Shown piece after piece: positions 12,101 to 21,349 of a stretch of 64,000 nt of DNA. Within the stretch, counting starts at the first letter, position 1; every line of letters begins with the position of its first letter. The DNA is taken from positions 12,980,471 through 13,044,470 of the forward strand of contig NC_092096.1 of assembly GCF_045679555.1 (NCBI RefSeq), read 5' to 3'. Source of the stretch: Salvelinus alpinus (Eukaryota; Chordata; Actinopteri; Salmoniformes; Salmonidae). The notes under the pieces are model-generated. The model was given only the letters and a program-made list of their open reading frames with translations, had not been told where the DNA came from and did no database searches. A program made the position numbers and the translations under genes.

Positions 12101-13130
12101 TTTACAGCAGTTGCCGTAGGGACCATCATTTAACTATCATTATGAATATTTCTGTGGCAGGAGGCCAGGTATTGAGGCAGAATGTTTACATAGGGCTGTT
12201 ATTAAAAATTAAGATTTAGTGATCTTGCTAATGTTGTCAGGAAATAACCCATGTGTTAGTGTGTATGTCCTCAGGAAAAAACAGCCAGAAATGGAAGGGC
12301 TTGGGCTGCATTCTGGAGACTGAGTGTACATCAAGATACACCAGGCTGGTGGTATACTGCTTACAACACTGCAGTGGTAAAGTTCTTTATGTCTCTCTTT
12401 GGTGGGTGCATAAGTCTCACGAGAAGTAAGGTCCAGCTGAATAATGGGTGAGCTTGAAAACACCATGACAGAGGATGTGGAATCAGAGAGAGAAAGAGAG
12501 AGAGATTAGATTCCACTATAGACATACTGGGTTGAGTTTGGAGGCTACTTGTTTTATTTTTAATACATCATGTGAAAGAGAATGGATAATAGGATATTAT
12601 ACTCTAAACAAACATGTTAAAGGGATTGATATGAAAGCATATACAGTGTTGAATTAATTCAAGAAGAGAGAATGTTAATTGTAGGTTATGCACATGATTA
12701 TCAGTTGAAATGGAGTAGATGGGAAACTAAGTAAAAATGACATGATTTGGGAACACCTCTCAGAACCTGTGGCTGAAAGGGGAAGACTGGGTGGAAGCAT
12801 GAGGAAGCTTTTTAGGGCTTTTATTTTTGTGGAGTCCAGCAGAAAAGTATCCTGGAGGCATAGAGTCAGGTAAAGAGAGAGTGGGAATTGTCATGGTCTC
12901 AGATTTCAGTTTGCATGAATATATTTATGCATAACACATAACATTGTCAATGCTGTTATGTTTTGTCTGTTGTTTTCCAAGTCTTATGTTTAGGAAACCA
13001 GAAGGAGAGGGGTTCGCCAGCTTCAGCTGGAATGTCTGTTTGTTGTGTGATGAGTGATGGAAGTAAGAGGATGTATGGTGCAATCTTAGAACAGAGGCCA
13101 TAAGTCTCTAAGTATGAATGCTTCACAGAA
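9180..13130. other. ERV internal stretch without recognisable gene (copy B)
   Basis: The counterpart of 1750-5735. Long parts, especially from about 10670 to 12750, are almost identical to copy A. Patches near 9760-9830 and 10255-10650 differ at many positions and by small indels. No reading frame above 90 codons shows a family motif on either strand. Confidence 0.6.
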
Positions 13131-13153
13131 AGTAGGCAGAAACCTGAACCAGG

Positions 13154-13357
13154 ATGAGAGGTTCTGCGTCTGATGATCCAAGGGGACCAGAAGGACCTCT
13201 CCCAGTGATACCAGGAGATCTAGTCCACGTTCGAGTGTTCCGGAGGAAGTGGGATCAACCGAGGAGAGATGGACCCTATGAGGTGGCCAAAGCAACAAGA
13301 ACGGCCGTCCAAGTGAAAAGAAGCCAGACGTGGTACCATCTGAACCACTGCAGCTGA
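13154..13357 (+). pseudogene. ERV integrase C-terminal remnant, copy B (open)
   Basis: A 67-codon open frame ending in TGA with the features of the C-terminal DNA-binding domain of retroviral integrase: a proline-rich lead, a Pro-Gly-Asp turn near residue 25, a basic stretch, and the Gly-Pro-Tyr core near residue 40. In a virus this domain binds DNA non-specifically during integration. The catalytic core and zinc domain are missing, so this is the surviving 3' tip of pol. Copy A has a premature stop near the end. It may persist by chance or because it overlaps sequence needed for splicing. Confidence 0.72.
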
Positions 13358-13391
13358 GTCCCAACAGAGAGAAGGATACAACCACATAGAG

Positions 13392-13820
13392 ATGAGGACA
13401 CTGAGGATGCTGATTCACCAGGAGGGAGCCTGGAGGGAGCAGGAGCAGCGGAAACGATTGAGACGCCAGGGAGGAGCCAAGAAAACAGCAAATGAAGTGA
13501 AAGCCAAAATACGACAAGTGCACCGACTAATGCACCCAGAAGAGGAGGAGAGGCCTCACAAGGAACAGAATAAGAACGTTTCTTTCCTAAAATTGAAACC
13601 CTTCCAGATGGAAGCTAAGTCCGGCCTGAGGAGGGAGCTTCAGGTGAAGAAAGAGGAGGAAAAGTCCCGCAAGCTGAAGAAAATGGGGATTTCCTCACAA
13701 TTGACTTTTAAACTTTTGAATGGTCTCCTTTACAGACAATTGAAGTTAGAACAACAAAAGAATAATGACATTGACATAACAGAAGCAACAGTGAATGCTA
13801 GTATAGAAACAACAGACTAA
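13392..13820 (+). pseudogene. Env-like N-terminal reading frame, copy B
   Basis: A 142-codon frame starting 34 bp after the integrase remnant stop. The product is basic and acidic in blocks: Arg/Gln-rich near residues 15-30, a Glu cluster near 50, Lys/Glu-rich near 80-95, then a Leu-rich segment near 105-120 that may be amphipathic. It has no clear signal peptide and no cysteine pattern typical of a surface subunit. It ends in TAA twelve bases before the next frame, which is in the same phase. Position suggests an envelope leader, but an accessory protein is also possible. Confidence 0.45.
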
Positions 13821-13832
13821 TGCACAATCAAG

Positions 13833-14276
13833 ATGTATGGTGGAAGCAGGAAGAGAAGAAAGGAATCAGCCGAACAATCCAAAAAGACTGACAAGGTTAG
13901 AATCTCTGTTCCACCTCAATTTATAACAGAAGCAGGAGAACTGAAGTCTATCTCAATCATAAGGATCAAACCCTTACTGGAGATGGCCCTCTGTGGATGG
14001 ACACATCACCAAACAAAGGGACAAGTCGTTTGGGACCCGAAAGGATGTGACCTGACATTAATCAAAGAGAAAGACGAGAGGGTGCTCATCATGAATCAGA
14101 TTGAACCAGTTGAAGGTGAAGAATTAATAGTTGAAATAACAAGAACAACAGTGACCGAAGGGAGTAGCACCACGGTCATTAAGATTGATCCTACCCCTGC
14201 ACCTGAACAGGAAGAACCTGTGACAACAACAAGGGTGGCGGCTGCTGTGACGACCACAGTAGCTACCACTAGATGA
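13833..14276 (+). pseudogene. Env-like second reading frame, copy B
   Basis: A 147-codon frame in the same phase as the preceding one, separated from it by a single stop. The first third is Lys/Arg/Ser-rich. The middle has a Cys-Gly-Trp-Thr and a Gly-Cys-Asp, as in a small disulphide-bearing ectodomain. The end is very rich in Thr, Val, Pro and Glu, like a mucin-type stalk. This could be the start of a surface subunit. Nothing like a furin site, fusion peptide or transmembrane helix follows, so an envelope function is not retained. Copy A is broken here. Confidence 0.42.
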
Positions 14277-14721
14277 CATCGACTGCCCTTACCAAGCAGA
14301 CCACCGTGCCAACAAAGCAATCTGAGACATCAGTCAGGAGAGTTTTTACTGATATTTGAAACTTTCTGATAAACTCTAATGATCTACCTCAAGATAAGAA
14401 CATTGAAAAAGCAACAGAATTAGATATATCTCATGCTTCATCAAATATGTAATATTTTATCCTTATATTTTTTATACCAAATTTGATCTATTACTTTTAT
14501 GACAATTGGAGATGTTTGGTCTAGTTAGTTTTTGTTTTTTTTATGTTTCTGATTAGATCTTTTACTCCTATTTCACATTGGAGATGTTTGGTCTAGTTGG
14601 TTTATATGCTTCACTTTGTTTTTATTTTTTGTATTTTCTTGTTTATCATAGGTATTTTCTTTTACTATCCCAAAGTCTTATTTGTATCATTTATGTGGCT
14701 AAATAGCCCCAGAGGGGGGAT
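14277..14721 (+). other. ERV copy B 3' untranslated stretch and polypurine tract
   Basis: A T-rich stretch that corresponds to 6795-7237, with the same GGAGATGTTTGGTCTAGTT direct repeat (near 14508 and 14580). The purine tract AGAGGGGGGA at 14711-14720 adjoins LTR 3. No further gene is seen. Confidence 0.6.
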
Positions 14722-15472
14722 TGTAGTAGTAACATAAGGCAAGGCAACTGGATGCTAATGGTAGAAGAGACATATAGTCTGACAATTCCAATAAGACACA
14801 TACTAGAGAAATATGCCTAGGACAATTAGACACATGGTCTGCTGACCTGACACTAATGAAAGGGAGAGAACACATGGTCTGCTGACCTGACACTAATGAT
14901 AAAGAGATTCATAGTCAGCTGCTTCTAAACAGAGGTTTATAAGACAGAATCTGCTGATTCCAATAAAGGCAAACAAAACAAAGAGTACATTGACACATTA
15001 TGCTGACACACTAAAGATAGAGGGATCCATAGTCAGCTGCTTCTAAACAGAGGTTTATAAGACAGAATCTGCTGATTCCAATAAAGGCAAACAAAACAAA
15101 GAGTACATTGACACATTATGCTGACACACTAGGATGGAGGGTCCGGCCACCATTGTAGTCTAGCTGAGAGCAGATGTGGGCGTTATTGGGCGTGAACAAG
15201 CGGGAAGCTTGAACTAGAGGATAGTGGTGGCGAATGACTTGAGAAGGGAGACTTCATTTGCATAAGGGATGGACATAGTGCTATGTGTGTATAAATATAG
15301 GAGCTAAGGCTCTGGGAAAAGGAGGGGGGTTCCGCGGTGGGTGTTCCGCGGTGTGTGTGCCGCGGGGGGTGTTCCGCGGACATTCCAGATTGTGATACAA
15401 TTTGTATTAAAAATCTTATTTGAGTTCACAAAGTTCTTGTAAGAGTTATATTTGAAGTGATTTTCTACGACA
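14722..15472 (+). repeat. LTR 3 of tandem ERV, with duplicated U3 segment
   Basis: A 751-bp LTR from TGTAGTAG to ...TTCTACGACA. It carries a TATA box (15290-15297) and the same CCGCGG cluster. A U3 segment that starts CATAGTCAGCTGCTTC occurs twice, at 14910 and 15028 (period 118 bp), which accounts for most of the length difference from LTR 2. Enhancer-region duplications of this kind are common in retroviral LTRs. The base after the LTR begins unrelated DNA (ATAGTACAGC...), so the ERV ends here; ATAG could be the target duplication, but the other side is outside the window. Confidence 0.92.
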
Positions 15473-16149
15473 ATAGTACAGCAGAGGACCAGGGGCTGGG
15501 TCCAGATAGCAGGGCCCAGAACCTCTAATTGCCAGGCAAAATAACCCATTATTCAGACTTACTGGTCAGCCTGATCCTGGATCTGTTTGTGCAGTCTTGC
15601 CAGGCCAACCCTATGTTAATTTCAACCATAAGAGTTGGCAAGACATCACCAACAGATCCAGGAACAAGGTTAACTGCCACCTGCATGGAAAAATACACTA
15701 AAATAGGCCTAGAGCATCCACCTCCAATCCTGATCCATAACGCTTAACATTGGGGGATGTGAAACACGCAGGTGAAGCTATTAGCAGCACAGAAGCGTAC
15801 CCCTCTCATGTGAGCTGGGCTAGATGACGATCCTTTGACCTAGACTTACATCATTACAAATCTCTGGCTGGCTGCTAAGGCCTTTCCACTGACCATGCCT
15901 GATCTGCAATACGTCACATGGTTGTGTGTAATGTGTGTGTGTGAGAACTAGGCCTATGTGTAAGGAAGAGGGAAAGCAGTTCGATGTGATCTGTTATATT
16001 TCACCATGACCTACCTACCCATCGTTCAACTGATCTATCCACTTACCAAGTCTACAGTGGGCCTTCCTACCAGACCTTCCAGATTAGTGGGCAGACAAAG
16101 GTGGGTGATGGTAGCAGCAGTAGGATGTCAGTGAAACTGGATCACTGGG
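15473..16149. other. Unique flank right of the ERV
   Basis: About 680 bp with no gene or recognised repeat. It contains one half of a perfect 24-bp inverted repeat (15798-15821) whose other half (17955-17978) lies just past the ATGGCTGCC minisatellite. Confidence 0.5.
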
Positions 16150-16268
16150 GGCTGTTTCCTATTCATTAGGACACACGTTTTGGAACAGAAAAACATGCAT
16201 TTCAAACTCAGGGAGTCCTTCCCAATTTCTATAAATTTTCTCCAGTTTGGTGCCTAATGAATATGACC
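16150..16268. mobile_element. MITE-like element with CATTAGG ends
   Basis: The ends are inverted: ATTCATTAGGACACACGTTT on the left and a TGCCTAATGAATATGACCCA match on the right. The same design is seen at 18748-18882, and in my recollection this is a frequent short palindromic repeat in salmonids. The right end abuts the start of the following minisatellite. Confidence 0.6.
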
Positions 16269-16285
16269 CAGGAGAAGAGGACAGC

Positions 16286-17962
16286 CCGGGGCATGGCTGC
16301 CTCCCCCAGGGCATGGCTGCCTCCCCCAGGGCATGGCTGCCTCCCCCAGGACAGCCCAGGGCATGGCTGCCTCCCCCAGGACATGGCTGCCTCCCCCAGG
16401 GCATGGCTGCCTCCCCCAGGGCATGGCTGCCTCCCCCAGGCCATGGCTGCCTCCCCCAGGCCATGGCTGCCTCTCCCAGGACAGCCCAGGGATTGGCTGC
16501 CTCCCCCAGGCCATGGCTGCCTCCCCCCAGGGCATGGCTGCCTCCCCCCAGGGCATGGCTGCCTCCCCCCAGGACATGGCTGCCTCCCCCCAGGACATGG
16601 CTGCCTCCCCCCAGGACATGGCTGCCTCTCCCCAGGACATGGCTGCCTCTCCCCAGGACATGGCTGCCTCTCCCCAGGACATGGCTGCCTCTCCCCAGGA
16701 CATGGCTGCCTCTCCCCAGGACATGGCTGCCTCTCCCCAGGACATGGCTGCCTCTCCCCAGGACATGGCTGCCTCTCCCCAGGACATGGCTGCCTCTCCC
16801 CAGGACATGGCTGCCTCTCCCCAGGACATGGCTGCCTCTCCCCAGGACATGGCTGCCTCTCCCCAGGACATGGCTGCCTCTCCCCTGGACATGGCTGCCT
16901 CCCCCAGGGCATGGCTGCCTCCCCCAGGGCATGGCTGCCTCCCCCAGGGCATGGCTGCCTCCCCCAGGGCATGGCTGCCTCCCCCAGGACAGCCCAGGGC
17001 ATGGCTGCCTCCCCCAGGACATGGCTGCCTCCCCCAGGACAGCCCGGGCATGGCTGCCTCCCCCAGGACATGGCTGCCTCCCCCAGGACATGGCTGCCTC
17101 CCCCAGGACAGCCCGGGCATGGCTGCCTCCCCCAGGACATGGCTGCCTCCCCCAGGACAGCCCAGGGCATGGCTGCCTCCCCCAGGGCATGGCTGCCTCC
17201 CCCAGGACAGCCCAGGGCATGGCTGCCTCCCCCAGGACATGGCTGCCTCCCCCAGGACATGGCTGCCTCCGACTAAGGACATGGCTGCCTCCGACTAAGG
17301 ACATGGCTGCCTCCGACTAAGGACATGGCTGCCTCCGACTAAGGACATGGCTGCCTCCGACCCAGGACATGGCTGCCTCCCCCAGGACAGCCCGGGCATG
17401 GCTGCCTCCCCCAGGACATGGCTGCCTCCCCCAGGACATGGCTGCCTCCCCCAGGACAGCCCGGGCATGGCTGCCTCCCCCAGGACATGGCTGCCTCCCC
17501 CAGGACAGCCCAGGGCATGGCTGCCTCCCCCAGGGCATGGCTGCCTCCCCCAGGACATGGCTGCCTCCCCCAGGACAGCCCAGGGCATGGCTGCCTCCGA
17601 CCCAGGACATGGCTGCCTCCGACCCAGGACATGGCTGCCTCCGACCCAGGACATGGCTGCCTCCGACCCAGGACATGGCTGCCTCCGACCCAGGACATGG
17701 CTGCCTCCGACCCAGGACATGGCTGCCTCCGACCCAGGACATGGCTGCCTCCGACCCAGGACATGGCTGCCTCCGACCCAGGACAGCCCAGGGCATAGCT
17801 CCCTCCCCCAGGACATGGCTGCCTCTCCCAGGACAGCCCAGGCCATGGCTGCCTCCCCCGGGCCATGGCTGCCTCCCCCGGGCCATGGCTGCCTCCCCCG
17901 GGCCATGGCTGCCTCCCCCAGGACAGCCCAGGGCATGGCTGCCTCTCCCAGGACAGCCCAGC
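16286..17962. repeat. 20-22-bp minisatellite, core CATGGCTGCCTC
   Basis: About 1.68 kb of head-to-tail units built on ACATGGCTGCCTCCCCCAGG. There are three length classes: 20 bp (CCCCCAG), 21 bp (CTCCCCAG, concentrated at 16620-16880) and 22 bp (CCGACCCAG, concentrated at 17590-17780). A 10-bp insert GACAGCCCAG occurs at intervals. Because unit length often is a multiple of three or changes phase without creating stops, open frames of 120-380 codons arise on both strands and in all phases. They are artefacts of the repeat and have no gene-like features. Confidence 0.95.
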
Positions 17963-17978
17963 TCACATGAGAGGGGTA

Positions 17979-18420
17979 TACATGGCAGTTAGGCCTCATT
18001 TGCATGTGAATGATTGGAATCTCTTGAAAGGAACAATATTCCGAAACAGCTCAATTCAGCTGTATTGCAAATGGGGGGAAAAGTATAAATATGGGTATTA
18101 TATAAAAGTGACCTAATAAGAATATTCTCTCAAAACAACACACATGAGATCCTTATAGATTCATTGTTAACTGGCCATTTCAATGACTTCCCAGGGACAC
18201 ACAACAAAAGGATGATTGTTATGCGTGTTTGGGTTTTGTAACACTCCAGAAGATCCAGTCCAGCATGTAGCCTACTAGACCAGAGAAACACAGACTGTTA
18301 TTCACACAACGCACCAACCATGATTGAATTATATTACCGGGTTCTGTAGCTTAAAAGATTAATAGGCTAAAACTTATATTCATATTTGAGTGTGATGAAA
18401 CAAAGCTGGATTACAGCTCT
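17979..18420. other. Unique non-coding stretch
   Basis: About 440 bp of A+T-rich DNA without a recognisable gene, RNA gene or repeat. Confidence 0.5.
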
Positions 18421-18528
18421 GCATCCCAAATGGCACCCTATTCCCTATATAGTGCACTACCTTTGACCATAGGGCCCTGGTCTAAAGTAGTGCACTAAAT
18501 ATCGAATAGGGTGCCATTTGGGATACTT
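18421..18528. mobile_element. Palindromic MITE-like repeat (AAATGGCACCCTATTC type)
   Basis: The left arm CCCAAATGGCACCCTATTCC is matched by its inverse near 18505-18528, with TAGTGCACTA inside both arms, so the element can fold into a long hairpin. Single arms of the same family recur at 52698-52745 and 60151-60196. I recognise this as a common salmonid repeat, but cannot name its transposon family. Confidence 0.7.
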
Positions 18529-18747
18529 CTTAGTCACCATGGGATTATGTCCAAACATTGCCTAATCGAGCTGACAGTTTGGACGAGTATTTAAATGAGA
18601 GTTAAGAGTCAGTCATGATTAACTAAACCTGAATTCTCTCCAGCTAACGAACTGCAAGTTATTCTCACCCCCCCCCCCCCCCGTTTCTCCTTTACTGTTC
18701 AGCTGAGGAGTGTGTGAACCTAAAAGACAGTTACCCAAAACAATAGG
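18529..18747. other. Unique stretch with poly-C tract
   Basis: Non-coding. A run of 14 or more C lies at about 18668-18682, a likely slippage point. Confidence 0.55.
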
Positions 18748-18882
18748 CCTGGGTTGTGTTCATTAGGCAACAAACGGAAGAAACAGGACGGAAACGAGGG
18801 GACGGACTACTTAACCTGGAGTCCAATAAGAAACTCACATTTGTTTTCATTTGTGTGTCCTAATGAATACGACCCTAGTTCG
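18748..18882. mobile_element. MITE-like element with CATTAGG ends, second copy
   Basis: GTGTTCATTAGGCAACAAAC at the left is inversely matched by TGTCCTAATGAATACGACCC at the right, about 130 bp in total. It is the same family as 16150-16268. Confidence 0.62.
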
Positions 18883-19348
18883 TACTCCTTCCTTCCTTCC
18901 TCTCTCCTTGTGGGAGGGTCAGGTTACAGCCAAGGCAGCGTTTTCACTAGAAACAAAAGCAACTTGGCTCTGAGGTAGCTGTGCTAGAAAACAGTCACTT
19001 TCCTTTTCTGACATGTAGAAACAAGGAGCGAGCCTGTGTGGGAGGGTTTGTTAAAGAGTTTACAACACTGACAGCACAAAGCCAGTGAAGAGCTATTGAT
19101 TACAATTCAGAGTTAGTCGACGAAACCTTTGGTGCCTTCTAAAAATGGACGGTTGATTAGGTTAACCATACATAAACATGGGTGATATCTAGGCCTAACT
19201 GTTTACATGCAAGAAGAAAATATATAGCCCTAACATTTATCATTTACACTTCACAGCAGCCATTACTGTGGAGGTTAAACGGCTGTGGTGGCAGGCCAAG
19301 TCAATTCAGGACACTTTCTCTTCACCTGACCCTTGCTGACCTCTGGAC
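18883..19348. other. Unique non-coding stretch
   Basis: About 460 bp with a short CCTT repeat near 18888-18901 and otherwise nothing recognised. Confidence 0.5.
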
Positions 19349-20304
19349 AACGGGAGCGCGTCTAGGCTAAGCTAACAACCTGAGTGCATCTAGGACAGGC
19401 TAACAGCCTGAGCGCGTCTAGGCCAAGCTAACAACCTGAGCGCGTCTAGGCCAGGCTAACAACCTGAGCGCGTCTAGGACAGGCTAACAACCTGAGCGCG
19501 TCTAGGCTAAGCTAACAACCTGAGCGCGTCTAGGCCAAGCTAACAACCTGAGCGCGTCTAGGCCAGGCTAACAACCTGAGCGCGTCTAGGCCAGGCTAAC
19601 AACCTGAGCGCGTCCAGGCCAAGCTAACAACCTGAGCGCGTCTAGGCCAAGCTAACAACCTGAGCGCGTCTAGGCCAGGCTAACAACCTGAGCGCGTCTA
19701 GGCCAGGCTAACAACCTGAGCGCGTCTAGGCCAGGCTAACAACCTGAGCGCGTCTAGGCCAAGCTAACAACCTGAGCGCGTCTAGGCCAGGCTAACAACC
19801 TGAGCGCGTCTAGGCCAGGCTAACAACCTGAGCGCGTCTAGGCCAGGCTAACAACCTGAGCGCGTCTAGGCCAGGCTAACAACCTGAGCGCGTCTAGGCC
19901 AGGCTAACAACCTGAGCGCGTCTAGGCCAGGCTAACAACCTGAGCGCGTCTAGGCCAGGCTAACAACCTGAGCGCGTCTAGGCCAGGCTAACAACCTGAG
20001 CGCGTCTAGGCCAGGCTAACAACCTGAGCGCGTCTAGGCTAAGCTAACAACCTGAGCGCGTCTAGGCTAAGCTAACAACCTGAGCGCGTCTAGGCTAAGC
20101 TAACAACCTGAGCGCGTCTAGGCTAAGCTAACAACCTGAGCGCGTCTAGGCTAAGCTAACAACCTGAGCGCGTCTAGGCTAAGCTAACAACCTGAGCACG
20201 TCTAGGCTAAGCTAACAACCTGAGCGCGTCTAGGCTAAGCTAACAACCTGAGCGCGTCTAGGCTAAGCTAACAACCTGAGCGCGTCTAGGCTAAGCTAAC
20301 AACC
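19349..20304. repeat. 28-bp minisatellite, core CTGAGCGCGTCTAGG
   Basis: About 33 head-to-tail units of 28 bp built from GCTAACAACCTGAGCGCG and TCTAGGCCAG or TCTAGGCTAA. The CCAGG type dominates in the middle (about 19640-20030) and the CTAAG type from about 20030 to the end, so variants spread in blocks. Each unit holds two CpG (GCGCG). No coding capacity. Confidence 0.95.
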
Positions 20305-20440
20305 GGGGCCCAGTTTCCAGATAGCGATGGAACTTAGGCTTACGAGTGTTTTATTGATGCATCTTTCCTACAACGGCCAAAGTTGTAAAATGTTTCCCAA
20401 AACCATGAAGAGAGAACGGTCACTAAGTGCGTCGTTGAGG
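20305..20440. repeat. Short dispersed repeat fragment (CAGTTTCCAGATAGCGATGG)
   Basis: From CAGTTTCCAGATAGCGATGG to GTGCGTCGTTGAGG the sequence looks like one arm of a dispersed salmonid repeat. I recognise the style but cannot name the family, and no second arm is in the window. Confidence 0.35.
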
Positions 20441-20632
20441 CTTGGCTCAGTAGTGTGAAAAGGGTCTGAGGCCTAGGATGGCCTGAAGACAGGGTTCAGA
20501 ACAGCTTGGCTCAGTAGTGTGAAAAGGGTCTGAGGCCTAGGATGACCTGAAGACAGGGTTCAGAACAGCTTGGCTCAGTAGTGTGAAAAGGGTCTGAGGC
20601 CTAGGATGGCCTGAAGACAGGGTTCAGAACAG
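20441..20632. repeat. 64-bp tandem repeat, three units
   Basis: Three nearly identical copies beginning CTTGGCTCAGTAGTGTGAAA at 20441, 20505 and 20569. They differ at single bases, for example GATGGCC versus GATGACC. Confidence 0.93.
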
Positions 20633-21049
20633 CTTGGGGTTGGCAAGACTACTACACTACAACTAGCTTACATGACAGTAGAATTATGGGCTGGTGCCAA
20701 AGTTCACTCACAGTCTAGTCTGACTGCCTGTAGTGGTCTCTAAGTGGCTCATTTCATGGCTCATTTCAGAGGAAAGAGCAAACATGGCATAACATCTACT
20801 AGGGGCTGTACAGGCAAATCTTCTCCTGTTGTCATTTCGGCTGATGTTTCCATGGCATCAATGGATGTTGACATTTAGTCTAGCCTAGGGTACGCCAACA
20901 TCGGGACAGATCATGATCATTAATAAAAGATTGAACACTAGGCCTGTGTGTTTACTAGGCTTGTTTAGGCTACCATATTATTTGGACACTGAAGTGGCCT
21001 ACTAAACTAGGTAAATAGATTGTAAGCAACAGTTTATGACATCGTCATA
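20633..21049. other. Unique non-coding stretch
   Basis: About 420 bp with no gene, RNA gene or repeat recognised. Confidence 0.5.
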
Positions 21050-21185
21050 ATCAGTGTTGGGATTAGTTACTTGAAAAAGTAATATTACTTGTTACATTTA
21101 ACTAAATGTAAATGCATTACTTTACAAAATTACTTTGTGTGGAAAGTAATGTGTTATATTACTGTGTTACTTTAATGAAGAAAAA
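21050..21185. mobile_element. hAT-like MITE end (CAGTGTTGGG)
   Basis: It begins CAGTGTTGGGATTAGTTACT and continues with alternating AAAGTAAT and ATTACTT motifs that are partly self-complementary. CAGTGTTGGG ends are typical of non-autonomous hAT elements in fish. The right inverted end is not clearly present, so this is probably a partial copy. Confidence 0.5.
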
Positions 21186-21349
21186 AAACCTCACTGTTTG
21201 ATAGTGGGAGGGAGCAAGGAAAACCGCTCTCGCTCGATCAAAGACAGGCTACTTACCAACTCAGGTTTGATCACTAGTTCCTCCTTTGATCTGTGCTGCT
21301 GCTTTCTGTTCTAGTCTACAAGTTCTGCCCTATCATATGGGCTGCTTAA

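Larger units (their letters stand above)
7851..14721 (+). mobile_element. Defective endogenous retrovirus, internal region, copy B
   Basis: This internal region lies between LTR 2 and LTR 3. The candidate primer binding site begins TGG at 7855. The order is the same as in copy A: leader, 78-bp repeat array, about 4 kb without a recognisable gene, integrase remnant, env-like frames, polypurine tract (14711-14720). It lacks the roughly 340 bp found at 949-1290 of copy A, but its 3' reading frames are better preserved. Gag, protease, reverse transcriptase, the integrase core and the envelope transmembrane subunit are not recognisable. Any movement would need proteins from elsewhere. Confidence 0.86.

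Noticed and set aside
13086-13523. Minus-strand 145-codon hydrophobic frame opposite the integrase and env-like remnants
   Set aside because: It is the shadow of plus-strand frames that carry a recognisable domain; the Leu/Ser bias arises from complementing Lys/Glu/Arg codons.
16159-18005. Long open frames (up to 381 codons) on both strands and all phases
   Set aside because: They all consist of the 20-22-bp minisatellite read in different phases. Six overlapping frames over the same DNA with pure repeat composition are a by-product, not genes.
18421-18528. Transcription terminator or regulatory hairpin
   Set aside because: The palindrome belongs to a dispersed repeat family (arms also at 52698 and 60151), so a locus-specific role is not supported.
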